The position numbers were made by a program, and so were the translations under genes. A stretch of 64,000 nucleotides of DNA from NCBI GenBank assembly GCA_023053685.1, contig JALIGW010000002.1, forward strand, positions 256,422,846 to 256,486,845, written 5' to 3'. Shown piece by piece: positions 31,801 to 43,065 of the stretch; position 1 is the first letter of the stretch; each line of letters starts with the position of its first letter. This DNA comes from Diadophis punctatus similis (taxonomy: Eukaryota; Chordata; Lepidosauria; Squamata; Dipsadidae). The notes under the pieces are model-generated. The model made no database searches. It was not told the origin of the DNA and saw nothing but the letters and a program-made list of their open reading frames with translations.

Positions 31801-34800
31801 AATTAGGGGTGAAAATAATGGATTATTATAAATGATATAATCAAGAGCTAAAGGGTTTTTTAAAATTGAGTTTTATGTATTTTTTTTAATATATACATAT
31901 ATATTACTAGGGCATTTTGGGATGGTTAAATAAATTAAAGGAAGTGAGGAGAAAGGCCAAAAGAATAAAATAAAGCGAAAAAGATGAATAATATAAAATA
32001 TATATAGATCAGAAACAAGATTTGGGGGGGGGGAAGGGAAAAGAGCGATACCTAGACGACAATGGTACAAGGAGGGGAAGGAGGGGAGGGAGGGGGAAGG
32101 AGGGGAAAAAAGGGAAAACCATAAGTATGAAAACTTTTGATTGACAAACACATAAAAATAAAAGAAATAAACCTTAAGAATATATATGAAATAAAGTGTA
32201 AAATGTAAAAATGGGTAAAAGAATTCAGAGTTGTTGGAATACCGAGGTGGCCCAGCCGAGGTGGAGCAGTGGTTAAATGCAGCTACTGCAGGTACTCCAG
32301 CTGACTGCTAGTTCAGCAGTTCAGCTGTTCAAATCTCACCAGGCTCAAGGTTGACTCAGCCTTCCATCCTTCCGAGGTGGGTAAAATGAGAACCCAGATT
32401 GTTGGGGGCAATAGGCTGAACTCTGTAAACCGCTTAGAGAGGGCTGGAAAGCACTATGAAGCGGTATATAAGTCTTAAGTGCTATTGCTATTGCTATTGC
32501 TACCATCCCAAAGAAATGGAGAAAGTGCTGCAAAGGAGGGAAGGAGAGGAGTGAGAGGAAGGAGGAAGAAAGATGAGAATGGGAGAGAGGGGGAAAAGTG
32601 AGGTGAGAAGGAGGAGAGAGGAGAGGAGAGGAGAGAAGAGGAAAGAAAGTAGTAAAGGTGGAGAAGAAGGGAAAGAAAGTAGAAAGGGAAGGAAGGATTA
32701 TAAGATGGGAAAAGGGATGGTAAAAAAGTAACTCTGAACTAAATAAAGTAATAAGATAAGCACAAGATATTTGTATAAAATGTGTAATGATTGTATATAA
32801 AATGAAATGAGAAATGGGATGATAAATATTTGAATTCTCTACATGGAAATAAAAATAAACTTTTAAAAAATCAGCAGAAGAAGATTTCAGGGGGAAAAGT
32901 GCAAAGTGTGATGTGGCTGCAAACCCCCCCAATTTTAAGGAGCCTCAACAGAAAGAGACATTTTTAAGGAAAGGGCAAAGGAGCCCAATTGGGGGGCAGC
33001 TGTTTTGTTCCCCATAACTTCCAGAATCCCCTGAAGAGTTTCTTCCCCCACTGAAGATAACAGACCCGGAATCCCTCTTTCGGAACAGGAAGGACAGAAG
33101 AGGTTTTGGGGGATCTCATGGTCTCTCTCGAGGATCCTTCCTTGGGTGGGGGAGGCTTTGATGGGAAGTTGATGCTCCTTTGTTGGGGTCCATTGAACAA
33201 GAAAAAAGACTCAGATGTGATTTTTCCCAGAGAAATCCAGGCTGAATTAATTCTGGGGAGAGTTCAGGAAAGGTGGAGAGTCTCTCTTGGTGGTCAGAGA
33301 AAAGCTTTGGCCTCTCGGGGGAAGGAAACGCCCGGATCTCTCAGGAGAGAAAAGTCAGCTCAGAAGTCAAAGAAAAACAGAGAGAAAATCCCCCCAAAAG
33401 AGACCCAAGAAACATCCTGGGATTTCAGGTCTCCTAAACTGGAGCCGGACCAACAATTTGCTCCAAATACACGGAATATTTATTAAAAGAACAGGAACCC
33501 CTGGAGAATTATTGGCCTCTTGTTTGAAGTATTTTCAGTGAAGTAAAAATAATACTTTTCATGAAGAAGAAATTATATGAATCACAATGGAATTCAGGAT
33601 CACCATTTTGGAATTATAATAAAAATGCATTCTATTTATGTGGATAAAGCTTGTGAGCAGCTAAAGGATTTTAACAAACCATCCAGAGATTTTGGTTCTG
33701 TCCCTGAACCAGAGGAAGGGAGGGAGGAGGGGAGGGAAGAAAATTGGAGGGGAGGATGGGCTTTGGGGTCTCTGGGCAGCTGATGAAGCTCCTTTCCCTG
33801 AAGGGAAAATCCCCCCAGAGACCCTCAAAAGGAGGGAGGAGGGAGGGAGGCCCTGAGAGCCCCACAAAAGAGACACACTCACAACACTAACACAATTGGC
33901 ACTTGGGGCACTTTCGGAGGTTATGAAAAAATCACAAGATAAATTAATAAAAGTGGTGAAATTTCTATATTAAATATTGTTGGAATGAGAATTATTTCAA
34001 ATATTATGCCAGATGACAAGAATGTTGTGTTGGTTGTAGGAAAAAAAAATATTTCTCAACATTGTCCAGGAGCAAATTAAATAGCTGGATGTTATTATCT
34101 CTAGGAAAATATCCTCTTTGGTAGAAAAAACATTTCAAAATGCATCTTATGTGGCAGGTGAAAATCCTCCCAGGGTTGCAGGGAAGAATTTAGGAGTGAA
34201 AATGAGTTTTGCCTCCAGACTGAATCTACGGAGGACAAAATCTCTGTCGATTCCCCAGAAATGTTCCATAATTTCCGGAAGGAGCAAATGCTCTAAGAGG
34301 CTTTTTTTCTCTTAGGATCTGGAAGTTTTCCTCTTGTGGAAGAAACATCTTATTGGATTCTGTGGTTATTTTTGGAGAATCTCTGGGCTCACAGTGGGAA
34401 CATTAAACTTAACCAGCTCTTAAGTGATGATGATTTAAAGACTTTTCTGATCCTAATAAAAGAAATATAATTTTCCTGTAAAGGCCGAATGGCAACAAGG
34501 GCAGCTAAAATCCTTGATTTGCGCATCGGTTGACAGATTTTTATTACAGAAATAAATAAAATCAAAACAAATATCAAAAACTGCTATAATTATATGTCTT
34601 AAGCTAAGACAGTACAAACAATAACAAATGTCTACTTTTCTGCATAGACCGGAACACACTATGACGATATATACAATTTTACAATGTCTTAAAATATTAA
34701 TCAAGTTGAACAAAAGAACCGTTGTTGAAAAAGGAAAAAATGTTTTATTGTAATGATAACTGACTGAATATAATATAATAATAGAAAACAATAAGGAAAA

Positions 34801-37800
34801 TATTGGAAGATATAAGGAAGATAATGATGTAAACAATAACTATATAGAATAAACATGTTTTTGTATCACTAGGCTGTAAAAGGATAATGTCGACGGGATG
34901 GTTGACATGTATGTTCAATGTTTTCTATTTTCAAAGATATTTGATACTTTATTTGTATACACATATGTTTATACATGTTTTTATGTTTGTATGTTTCTTA
35001 GTTTTTTAACGTAATTAATAAAGATTATTTTAAAAAATCCTTGATTTGCGCATCAGTTGATAGAAATATATGAGATTTTTATTACACAAAGAAATAAAAC
35101 TAGAAAAACAAACGTAGGCAATATTGGAGGAATCTGGAACAGAGAATGAAAGAATCCAGGGCTTCAGGGTTGAACGGAGGCCTTGTTTCTTATGACCCCA
35201 AATTCAGTTTAAAGGTTTGTGGGTGTTTTTGGACTCTCTCCCCCAAATCAGGAGCCTCCCCAGGAAGGAAGACGGAAGCGATCAGGATTCCTATTATTGG
35301 GGGGTTTTTTACGTCTCCGTTTAAGCCTTGAATCACGATTACAAATTCTAGCCTGCTTCCATTACGCGTTTCTTTGTTTCTTGGATTTAAAAGCTCTTGG
35401 ACTGGAAATGACTCAAATGAAGAAAGAAGGAAAAGAAGCAGAAGATCCATAAAGGAGACAACAGGCGAAAGAGACTCCAGTAATTCCTTTTTTTAAAAAA
35501 AAATTCTTTTAAAAAATCGTTTTTTATCCTAAAAGGCCCAAAACAGCATCTCTGGGCCCCAGAAAGAGAGGGAGGGGCTTCTGGTGGGAAAGAGGGAGGG
35601 AGGGAGGGGGGTTCCTGAACAGGATAAAAATGAATCAGGGATAGAAAGAAATATATGTATATACAGGGAGTCCTCGACTTACGGCCACAATTGAGCCCAA
35701 AATCTCTGTTGCTAAGTGAGGCGCTTGTTCAATGAATTTTGCCCCATTTTACGACCTTCCTTGCCACAGTCATTAAGTGAATCACTGCAGTTGTTAAATG
35801 AGTAACTTAACGGTTGTCAAGTGAATCCGGTTTCCCCATGGACTTTGCTTATCAGAAGGTCACAACAGGGGATCATGTGACCCCTGGACGCTGCGACCGT
35901 CACAAGTACGAGTCAATTGCCAAAGATCTGGATTTCAATCCCGTGACCCTGGGATGCTGCAACGGTCGTAAGTGTGAAAAGGTAGGTATGGCGGGAGCAG
36001 GGGGGTAGGCCGCTCTCGGGGAACGAGAATTCGCTATCTTCAAGCGATTCCTTGTTCTGGCCCCTCTGGTTTGGTTCCATCTAGCTCAGCCCGAGTACCT
36101 GGTAACCAGGGATGTCAGGGCCCTGGGCTCAAGCTGCTGCTGTTGAATGCCAGGTCGATTACTAACAAGGCCCCCCTGGTACGGGATTTAATCCTGGAAG
36201 AGGGGGCGGACCTGGCATGTATTACTGAGACCTGGCTAGGCCAGGAGGGGGGGGTTCCCCTCTCCGAGATGTGCCCGGACGGGTTCTCAGTTCAGCATCA
36301 GCCGCGACCCCAGGGAAGGGGTGGAGGAGTGGCAATTATAGCTCGCCAGAACCTAAATCCTCGAAGGAGCCCTGCCCCGGAGATTGTTGGGTGTGAGACG
36401 CTCCTTCTGAAGCTGGACTTAGGGGTTCAGGTGGGCCTTCTGCTAACGTACTTGCCTCCTAGCTGCGTTTGCAAAGGCCCTGCCTGTTCTGCTCGAGGCG
36501 GTGGTAGCAGGGCTGGCGATTGAGTTCCCCAGGTTGATGGTGCTGGGGGACTTCAACCTGCCATCGCCCGGTGAAACCTCAGAGGCAGTCCAGGAGTTCA
36601 TGGCTTCCATGACAACCATGGACCTGACCCAAGTAGTTCAGGGTCCGACTCATGAGGGAGGTCACACGCTTGACCTTGTGTTTCTCTCGGGGCAGTGGAG
36701 AGATGATCTGAGACTAAGGGGTTTAGTCACAGTACCCTTGTCGTGGTCAGATCATTTCCTTCTGAGGTTGGATTTCATGGCGCCACTCCTCCACCGCAAG
36801 GAGGGGGGACCGATTAAGTGGTTCCGCCCCAGGCGCCCTAATGGAATCCGAAGGATTTCAGAGGGAACTTGGGGAAATACCGGACTCCCTGGTACACGAT
36901 TCATCTGAGGCTCTAGTGACTGCCTGGAATCAGGCGGCAACAGGGGCTTTAGATCGGATTGCGCCTTTGCGGCCTCTCCGTGCAGCGGATCCCGGAGGGC
37001 TCCTTGTTTACTGAGGAGCTCCGGGAGATGAAGCGCCTAAAGAGATGCCTAGAGCGACGATGGAGAGCCAGTAAAGCTGAGTCTGACCGGACACTTTTAA
37101 GAACTTGCATTAAGTCTTACTTAGTGGCGATACGGCGGCAAAATGTGCGCATTTTTCCGCCCTTATTGCGGTCCGCCGACTCCCGCCCAGCCGCCCTGTT
37201 TAGGGTGACGCGCTCCCTCCTCGCAAAGGGGGGGGGGGGCGAAGAACCCTTGCAGGGTAGAGCTGAGGAATTTTCCCAGTTCCTGGCGGATAAAATCACT
37301 CAGATTCGGACAGACTGGACTCCATTTGGACAGGGCAGGCCGAGATGACAGGGGGCGAGTCTTAGTCCTGTTATTTGGGAGGAGTTTGAGCTATCACTCC
37401 TGAGGATGTGGACAAGGCCATAGGAGCGATGAGCGCCTCCACTTGTTTATTGGACCCGTGTCCCTCCTGGCTGGTTTCGGCCAGCAGGGAGGTGACACGC
37501 GGCTGGCTCCAGGCTGTTGTGATCGCATCTTTGAGAGAGGGGTCCGTCCCGCAGCCCTTAAAAGCTGCGGTGGTGAGGCCCTCCTCAAGAAGCCTTCCCT
37601 GGACCCAGCGGATTTAAAGAACTTCCGTCCAGTCTCCAACTTACCCTTCTTGGGTAAAGTTGTAGAGAAAGTGGTGTCGCTCCAACTCCTGCGGCTATTG
37701 GAGGATACTGATTATCTGGATCCCTTTCAATCGGGTTTCAGGCGCGGCTACAGTACGGAGACTGCTTTGGTCGCACTGATGGATGATCTCTGGCGAGCAC

Positions 37801-39375
37801 GGGATGGGGGTCATTCCTCCATCCTGGTGTTACTTGACCTCTCAGCGGCTTTCGATACCATCGACCATGGTATCCTTCTGCGTCGTCTTGGGGAGGTGGG
37901 AGTGGGAGGCACTGTTTTACGGTGGTTCTCCTCCTACCTCTCTGACAGGACGCAGTCGGTGTTGACAGGAGGGCAGAGGTCGGCCCCTAGGCCCCTGGTT
38001 TGCGGGGTGCCACAGGGTTCGGTCCTCTCGCCCATCCTGTTTAACATTTACATGAAACCGCTGGGTGAGATCATCCGACGACACGGGGTGAGGTATCAGC
38101 AGTATGCTGACGATACCCAGTTGTACATCTCCACCCCGTGTCAGTTCAGTGAAGCAGTTGATGTAATGTGCCGCTGCCTGGACGATGTGAGGGTCTGGAT
38201 GGGAGTGAACAGACTCAGGCTCAACCCAGACAAGACTGAGTGGCTCTGGATTTTGCCTCCCAAGGATTATGTCGACTGTCCCTCCTTGGTTCTCGGGGGA
38301 GAAAAATTGACTCCCTCGGAACAGGTCCGCAATTTGGGTGTCCTCCTAGATCCACAGCTAAAATTGGAGCAACATCTTTCAGCTGTGGCTAGGGGGACCT
38401 TTGCACAGATTCGTCTTGTGCACCAATTGCGACCTTACTTGGAGAGGGAGGCTTTGCTCACAGTCACTCATGCCCTTGTCACCTCACGGCTAGACTACTG
38501 TAACGCGCTCTACATGGGGCTACCCTCAGAGAGCATCCGGAGACTCCAACTGGTACAGAATGCAGCTGCGCGAGCTGTAGTGGGTGTNNNNNNNNNNNNN
38601 NNNNNNNNNNNNNNNNNNNNNNNNNNNNNNNNNNNNNNNNNNNNNNNNNNNNNNNNNNNNNNNNNNNNNNNNNNNNNNNNNNNNNNNCAGTTTCCCTCTT
38701 TCGCTTTCGCTTTTCCTTCCCTTCCTCTTTCCAGGCAGCCCACTCCGACCCAGACGCTGGGGGGGGGGAGGGGGGCCCGGCTGCGACCCCCACCTGGGCT
38801 ACAACCGGGGAACGGGGGTCCCTCTCCATCCTCCTGGGGGGGCATGTGGGGAGGAAGGGGGAGGAGACCACGCAGAGATCGAGGCTGTTGGAGGCTCTGG
38901 AGACCCAGCAGTTTTCTTTCCCCCCTCCTGGGCTCCTTCCCAACACCTCTTCTCCCCCCAACCTCCCCCTCCCCCCTTAACCTCCCCCTCTCCCCCAACC
39001 TCCTCCTCCTCCACCCAACCTCCTCCTCCCACCAACCTCCCCCTCCCCCCAACCTCCCCCCTCCCCCCAACCTCCCCCCCCCCCAACGTCCTCCTCCCCC
39101 GCCCAGCCCCCCTCCTCCCCCCAACCTCCTCCTCCCCCCAACCTCCCCCTCCCCCCAACCTCCCCCCCCCCAACGTCCTCCTCCCCCGCCCAACCCCCTC
39201 CTCCCCCCAACCTCCTCCTCCCCCCAACCTCCCCCTCCCCCCAACCTCCCCCCCCCCAACGTCCTCCTCCCCGCCCAGCCCCCTCCTTACCGGGGGTCTC
39301 CTTGCCCCCTTCGCTTCCGGGGATCCGGGCCAGCGCCCCCACCAGCAGCAGCAGGGGGACCCCAGGAAACGCCAT
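28778..39375 (-). CDS. MHC class II beta gene, unit B; exon 2 not found, interrupted by L2 and a gap
   Basis: Minus strand. Exon 1 39291-39375 (signal peptide), exon 3 29290-29571 (beta-2), exon 4 29038-29151 (connecting/transmembrane), exon 5 28778-28801 (cytoplasmic). All have GT/AG sites, intact frames and phase 1 junctions. The beta-1 exon, which forms the peptide groove, is expected between 35.6 and 38.7 kb by alignment with unit C; that interval holds a MITE, an L2 LINE and the 100-N gap. Exon 6/3' UTR is not resolved. The product would be a type I membrane protein pairing with an alpha chain in antigen-presenting cells. Whether the gene is complete depends on the gap; otherwise it is a pseudogene. 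Confidence 0.8.
29038..29151 (-). CDS. Unit B class II beta exon 4 (connecting peptide and transmembrane)
   Basis: 114 bp. Connecting peptide [14 protein letters not shown], then the membrane span [20 protein letters not shown] and basic stop-transfer KSKK. The glycine-spaced helix matches the class II beta dimerisation face. Intact frame. Confidence 0.93.
29290..29571 (-). CDS. Unit B class II beta exon 3 (beta-2 Ig domain)
   Basis: 282 bp, the usual length. Reads [31 protein letters not shown], then [18 protein letters not shown]. Both Ig cysteines and the tryptophan are present. No frameshift. Acceptor CCTCCAG, donor GGG|GTAAGT. Confidence 0.96.
30470..32200. mobile_element. A-rich LINE-like insertion in unit B intron 2
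   Basis: Absent from unit C. 30676-30939 codes a Lys/Glu-rich coiled-coil-like peptide (MKRSFYEEMFGILKNIQEDL) with no recognised domain. AT-rich sequence follows with a tandem duplication (31288-31410 and 31533-31655, 245 bp apart) and a possible tail ending AATAAACC at about 32175. It could be a decayed L1 ORF1/3' region. Kept as unclassified. Confidence 0.4.
32255..32501 (+). mobile_element. tRNA-derived SINE in unit B intron 2
   Basis: GCCGAGGTGGAGCAGTGG head, GAAGCGGTATATAAGTC tail and TATTGCTATTGC repeats. A partial second head (ACCGAGGTGGCCCA) precedes it. A GA-rich tract follows (32515-32720). Confidence 0.88.
32900..34510. other. Unit B class II intron 2, no gene
   Basis: Partly collinear with unit C 47590-47990 (GAATGAGTTTTGCCTCC-like words near 34190-34230). 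The rest has G-rich and purine-rich patches but no exon or named repeat. Confidence 0.5.
34520..35032 (+). mobile_element. 5'-truncated LINE 3' end flanked by a long duplication
   Basis: AT-rich 3'-UTR-like sequence ending TAATTAATAAAGATT and an A-run. TCCTTGATTTGCGCATC occurs before it (34512) and again at its end (35038), and similarity continues on both sides for about 60 bp (GATTTTTATTACA). Unit C lacks the insertion. Confidence 0.6.
35664..35980. mobile_element. MITE-like element ('agtcctcgacttacg' family), right end lost
   Basis: Left end CAGGGAGTCCTCGACTTACG after TATA. The body includes AAGTGAATCACTGCAGTTGT and CTGCAACGGTCGTAAGTGTG. The element stops where the L2 LINE begins. Confidence 0.65.
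36000..38587 (+). mobile_element. L2-clade LINE: endonuclease and reverse transcriptase, cut by the assembly gap
   Basis: Endonuclease blocks LLNARSITNK, ACITETWLG and GDFNLP occur at 36130-36560, with a frameshift near 36505. Reverse transcriptase blocks FRPVSNLPFLG, LDLSAAFDTIDHGIL, GVPQGSVLSPILFNIY and the catalytic YADDTQLYIS are followed by LDYCNALYMGLPS, in one frame from 37443 to the gap. The wording of the motifs fits L2 better than CR1. The 3' end is beyond the gap or lost. It occupies the place where the class II unit B exon 2 should be. Confidence 0.88.
38588..38687. other. Assembly gap, exactly 100 N
   Basis: A run of 100 N, a conventional placeholder for unknown length. The sequence resumes at a point equivalent to 50690 in unit C (CAGTTTCCCTCTTTCGC). 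Confidence 1.
38965..39280. repeat. G/C-strand-asymmetric minisatellite, class II intron 1 (unit B)
   Basis: Degenerate repeats of CCCCAACCTCCCCCTC-like units with interspersed AACGTCCTCCTCC. The coding (minus) strand is G-rich, with many GGGGG runs. About 320 bp here against about 760 bp in unit C. Confidence 0.95.
39291..39375 (-). CDS. Unit B class II beta exon 1 (signal peptide)
   Basis: ATG at 39375; MAFPGVPLLLLVGALARIPG, then SEGGKETP to the GTAAGG donor at 39290; 85 bp, phase 1. Hydrophobic signal core. The protein sequence is the same as unit C exon 1. Confidence 0.9.
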
Positions 39376-39513
39376 GGATGCCCCACAAGCGCCCCAAAGA
39401 GGGAGGAGAAAGACGCGGAGGCTCCCAGCCCCCAGAGGCGGAATCGGGGGGTCTGGATTGGGGGGGAGGAGTTTTCCTAGGACTTTGGAATTGGGAATGT
39501 CCAGAAGGAGCCG

Positions 39514-39566
39514 GAGGACCAATGGAAATTCTCCCTTCCGCAGCGTCATCGGTCTCCGGGCAGAGT
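39514..39566 (-). promoter_or_regulatory. Class II X1-X2-Y promoter module (unit B)
   Basis: Minus-strand reading: CTGCCCGGAGACCGATGACG (X1 overlapping X2), then ATTGG (Y, plus-strand CCAAT 39519-39523) about 20 bp later. It lies 140-190 bp upstream of the ATG. Intact core sites. Confidence 0.8.
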
Positions 39567-40409
39567 CTCCCTTGACTTCACCCGATAGAGGAGATAGTTC
39601 CGAGCAGAGAGAGAAGCGGAGAAAGGGGGAGGGGGAGTATTTTCAGTCTTGGGGGGCTGCATTCTAGGGGGGTTTCATGCCGGCTCCGGATGGGAGCCCC
39701 TCCCCTCCCCCCATGATTCTCATCCACTCTCCCTTTCTCTGTGCGCCTGGAGGGGCGGACTAGATGCCCTTTTAGTTCCCACAGTGCCCGGGGGAAGCCC
39801 AGGCTGGAGCTGCCGAGACTCCAGAAGGGCCAAGTGGATCCAGAGCTCAAAGGATCCTTCTGGGATCCCCCCACCCGCTCAGTATGGAAGGAGGGAGCCC
39901 CCAGCAGCTGCCCCGGATGACAAGGGGGGAGGCGCAGCCCCACAGCCAGCCAGGACTTGGGGGTCACACACTCACCCCACTCCGAAGGGAAGCCAGGAAA
40001 ACCCTCAGCTGACAGTCCCACGCAGGAAGAGGCGGAGAGGATCTGCAGGGATCCCTCCTAATCCAGCCGGATCCTCTCCCCAGCCCCCCCCCCTTCATGG
40101 GGGGATTTCCGTAGGGATCTCTTGGCTTTACAAGAGAAAGCGGCGTTTTCCTTCCTTGAAACACGTGTCTCCCTTGCTCAGAACGTCTGGACGAAGCCCC
40201 TCCTTCCGATTCTCCGCCCCTCAACCCCGATTGTGGAGGAATCTCCCTCTTTCTTTCTGTGGGTCGGGATCCCCCTTTTCCTTGCAAAGCAGCCCCGGAT
40301 GAAGATCCCGGAATCAATTTTGGCCGTTTCTCCTCCGCTTTCCGCTCCTTTCCTCGGAGAACTTCCACATCTTCGCCATAATGCACAGCAATCTATACTT
40401 TCAGCAGAT

Positions 40410-40512
40410 AAATATATAAAGTTGCCCCCAACCATCTGGGTCCTCATTTTACCGACCGACCTCAGAAGGACGTAAGGCTGAGTCAAGCCTTGAGCACCAT
40501 CAGGATCGAACT
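40410..40512 (-). mobile_element. Partial SINE
   Basis: Contains GTTGCCCCCAACCATCTGGG and TCCTCATTTTACCGACC, the central part of the family. Head and tail are missing or diverged. Confidence 0.55.
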
Positions 40513-40562
40513 CCTGGCTGTGGGCAGAGTTTGCCTGATGGACTAGATGCCCTTTGAGTTCC

Positions 40563-41170
40563 ATTTTAAGTTATGAACGAGGCGGATTCTCAATTCCTGC
40601 CGTTTGTTCGTTTGCCAGGGAACTCAACATTTTGACTGCAAGGATCCTGAGAGAAAAGGGGATTTTATGGGGAGAGAAATCAGCCCTGGGACTCCCAAGT
40701 CCTAAGAATCCCTCCTCTGAGATTAGCTCCGGTCTTCTGGATGGGAGTTGAAGGAAATATTTTCCCAAAAGAAGAAGAAGAAAAATCCATATCCACGCTG
40801 CAGAGGCGCTTGGGTTCCGCTTCCCCAGCCTGAAGCGTTGGGCTCCTCCGAAGCAGAACTGAGGAACTGGCCAGGATCCAGCAGGCAACAAGCCTCGATT
40901 CTTCATCAGGGCAGCTCAGGGACTCTCCTCCTCCGCCCCATGGCTGAGTCTCCAAATGGGGCAGCCCCTTTGTCCTGCGACCCACCGGAAGTAGTCCTTG
41001 ACTTATAACAGTTCATTTGGTGACCGTTCGAAGTTACAATGGCACTGAAAAAAGTGACTCTTTGCCTAATATTTCTTCTTTTTAAAATATTTTTTATTGT
41101 TTTGAATGTTTTTTTTTAATACTTTCATGTATATACCTGTTTTTAGCTTTGCTGTATGTGACCCAGAGTC
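40563..41170. repeat. Duplicated promoter-distal segment plus segment R (between units B and C)
   Basis: 40563-40797 is the inverted partner of 3050-3275. 40797-41170 is segment R, closest by eye to 22800-23190 and 55215-55625. Confidence 0.8.
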
Positions 41171-41204
41171 ACTTGTTGTGAGTTGGGTGGCTATATGAAT
41201 TTGA

Positions 41205-41268
41205 GAGAGATGAGAGAGAGAAAGAGAGAGAGAGAGGGAGGGAGGGAGGGGGAGGGAGGGAGGTGAGG

Positions 41269-41335
<67 letters not shown>
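41205..41335. repeat. (GA)n / (GGGA)n microsatellite
   Basis: Mixed GAGAGA and GGAGGGAG runs of about 130 bp at the point where segment R ends. Confidence 0.95.
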
Positions 41336-41338
<3 letters not shown>

Positions 41339-41399
41339 CTAACCTTTATATTTTGAATATAAGCAGAAATAGTAGAAGCCTATTTGTTCACATCAGTAT

Positions 41400-41646
41400 T
41401 TATTCTTTATTTATTTTGTGAGATTTATATACCGCCTCACAGTGCAAGCACTCTCTAAGCGGTTTACACCAGTAAGCAATGTATATTTATATTGCCCCCA
41501 ACAATCTGGGTCCTCATTTTACCTACCTCGGAAAGATGGAAGGCTGAGTCAACCTTGAGCCGGTGAGATTTGAACCGCTGACCTGCGGATCACAGTCAGC
41601 TAAAGTGACCTGCAGTACTGCCTCTAACCGCTGCGCCACCTCGGCT
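41400..41646 (-). mobile_element. tRNA-derived SINE
   Basis: Same subfamily as 9320-9578 (CACAGTGCAAGCACTCTC, GAACCGCTGACCTGCGGATC). Ends GCGCCACCTCGGCTC. Confidence 0.88.
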
Positions 41647-41685
41647 CTTATGTATGTTGTCCATTTGTTGTAACCTCTTCAAATG

Positions 41686-41973
41686 CAGTGGGGGAAGGGG
41701 AGAGTATTTGATCCCCTGCTGATCTTGTATGTTTGCCCACTGACAAAGAAATGATCAGTCTGTAATTTCAATGGTAGTTTTATTTTAAGTGAGAGACAGA
41801 ATAACAACAAAAATTTATAACTTTTTTGAAATGCTTTTTTCTGGATTTTTTTGTTGCTATTCTGTCTCTCACTGTTAAACCAAACCTACCATTGAAATTA
41901 CAGACTCATCATTTCTTTGTCAGTGGGCAAACATTCAAGATCAGCAGGGGATCAAATACTCCCCCCCCCCCCC
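41686..41973. mobile_element. Tc1-family MITE, almost wholly palindromic
   Basis: Two arms of about 120 bp: left AGTATTTGATCCCCTGCTGA ... GAGACAGAATAACAACAAAA, right the complement ending GGGGATCAAATACTCCC. The terminal CAGTGGGGG and arm sequence are Tc1-like, but of a different family from the element at 10137. No transposase. Confidence 0.85.
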
Positions 41974-41984
41974 GTATGTTCCAA

Positions 41985-43065
41985 TTTATGCCCTTGAAGC
42001 AATCTCCTCCTAGAGCTTTCCTCCACAGTCTCACTAGTTCTCTCATGGGTCCCCCTCTGATTAGCCAAGGCTCATATGCTGAGATCAGCATCCCAGAGAG
42101 ATGACCTGAGGAGCCAGAATGAGGGTGAGGGGCAGCCTCAAATGCTTCCTGGGTGTTAGAGAAGGCCAAGTCCAGGGTGTTCCCTCCTCCCCTGGGGGCA
42201 AAGTCCACATATGGATGGAAATTAGGGAGGCTGCTTTCAACTCAGCCTCCCGTCTGCTAGGTTTCCCAGGAACCTCTTTGATCTTCCACCAGGCGCAGAA
42301 CCTGCCTCCCAGTTGAGGTCAGGGGAGTCAAAGCCCCCCATGACTATTGCAGTGTACCAAAAAGTTCGTCTATTTCCTCTGGTTGGTTGGGTGGCTCATA
42401 GTGTACAGCGATTGCTCCGTCCTTCTCCCCCCCCCTTTTATAATAACCCAAATGCATTCAAGGAGGTTTTCGTCTTTCTTCTATTGCATTTCTAAAGCAG
42501 TGTGGTTATTTTTTATATATAGTGCAACTCCACCTCCTCTTTTATTAGGTCTTTTGAACACTTTAAATGTTAAGATATTAAATGTAATAGCTGGAACAGG
42601 AAAGTGTGTAATGATCCAGAACACCTCATTGTAGTTGAGTGTGTGCGGGCTCCCGCATGATACGATCTGTGCTCTGATTGGCTGCTGTGGGTGGAAAGGG
42701 GGAGTTTCCATTTTCCCCCGCCTTTTCCTTCTGCACGCTGTTTGAGATTTACCTCAGGATGTTCCTGACTGTCTTCTCTGCTGTGAATGTTAAATACATT
42801 TATTTATATAAAACTGCAAGTTTGTGTCCGTGTCTCCCACTTCCCTTTGGACAGCAGCTGCAATATTTCCTCCGCATTAAATCTCTCCAGTTGCACTTTC
42901 CAGTCGTGGGTTTCATCCCATGAAGTTTCAGTGATTGCAACAATGTCACACTTGCCTTTGATTTCCATGTTCACCCCGTTTATTCCTCGCATTGGTGCGT
43001 CAGAGTCCCCTTTTGACTGACCCCGTATTTGGTTTCTACATCTCCTGTTTTGTGTCCTTTTTTCT
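41985..43065 (-). mobile_element. CR1 LINE endonuclease fragment (unit C), with a ~330-bp insertion
   Basis: Minus-strand codons CDIVAITETSWDETHDWKV near 42920, NKRGGGVALYIKNNHTALE near 42520, GGFDSPDLNWEAG near 42320 and GGGNTLDLAFSNTQEAFE near 42170: successive CR1 endonuclease blocks. The insertion (about 42545-42890) matches 1130-1470 and 25345-25690. Confidence 0.8.

Noticed and set aside
37443..39575. A 710-codon plus-strand frame through the N gap
   Set aside because: It joins a real L2 reverse transcriptase to class II intron repeat through 100 unknown bases; the continuity has no meaning.
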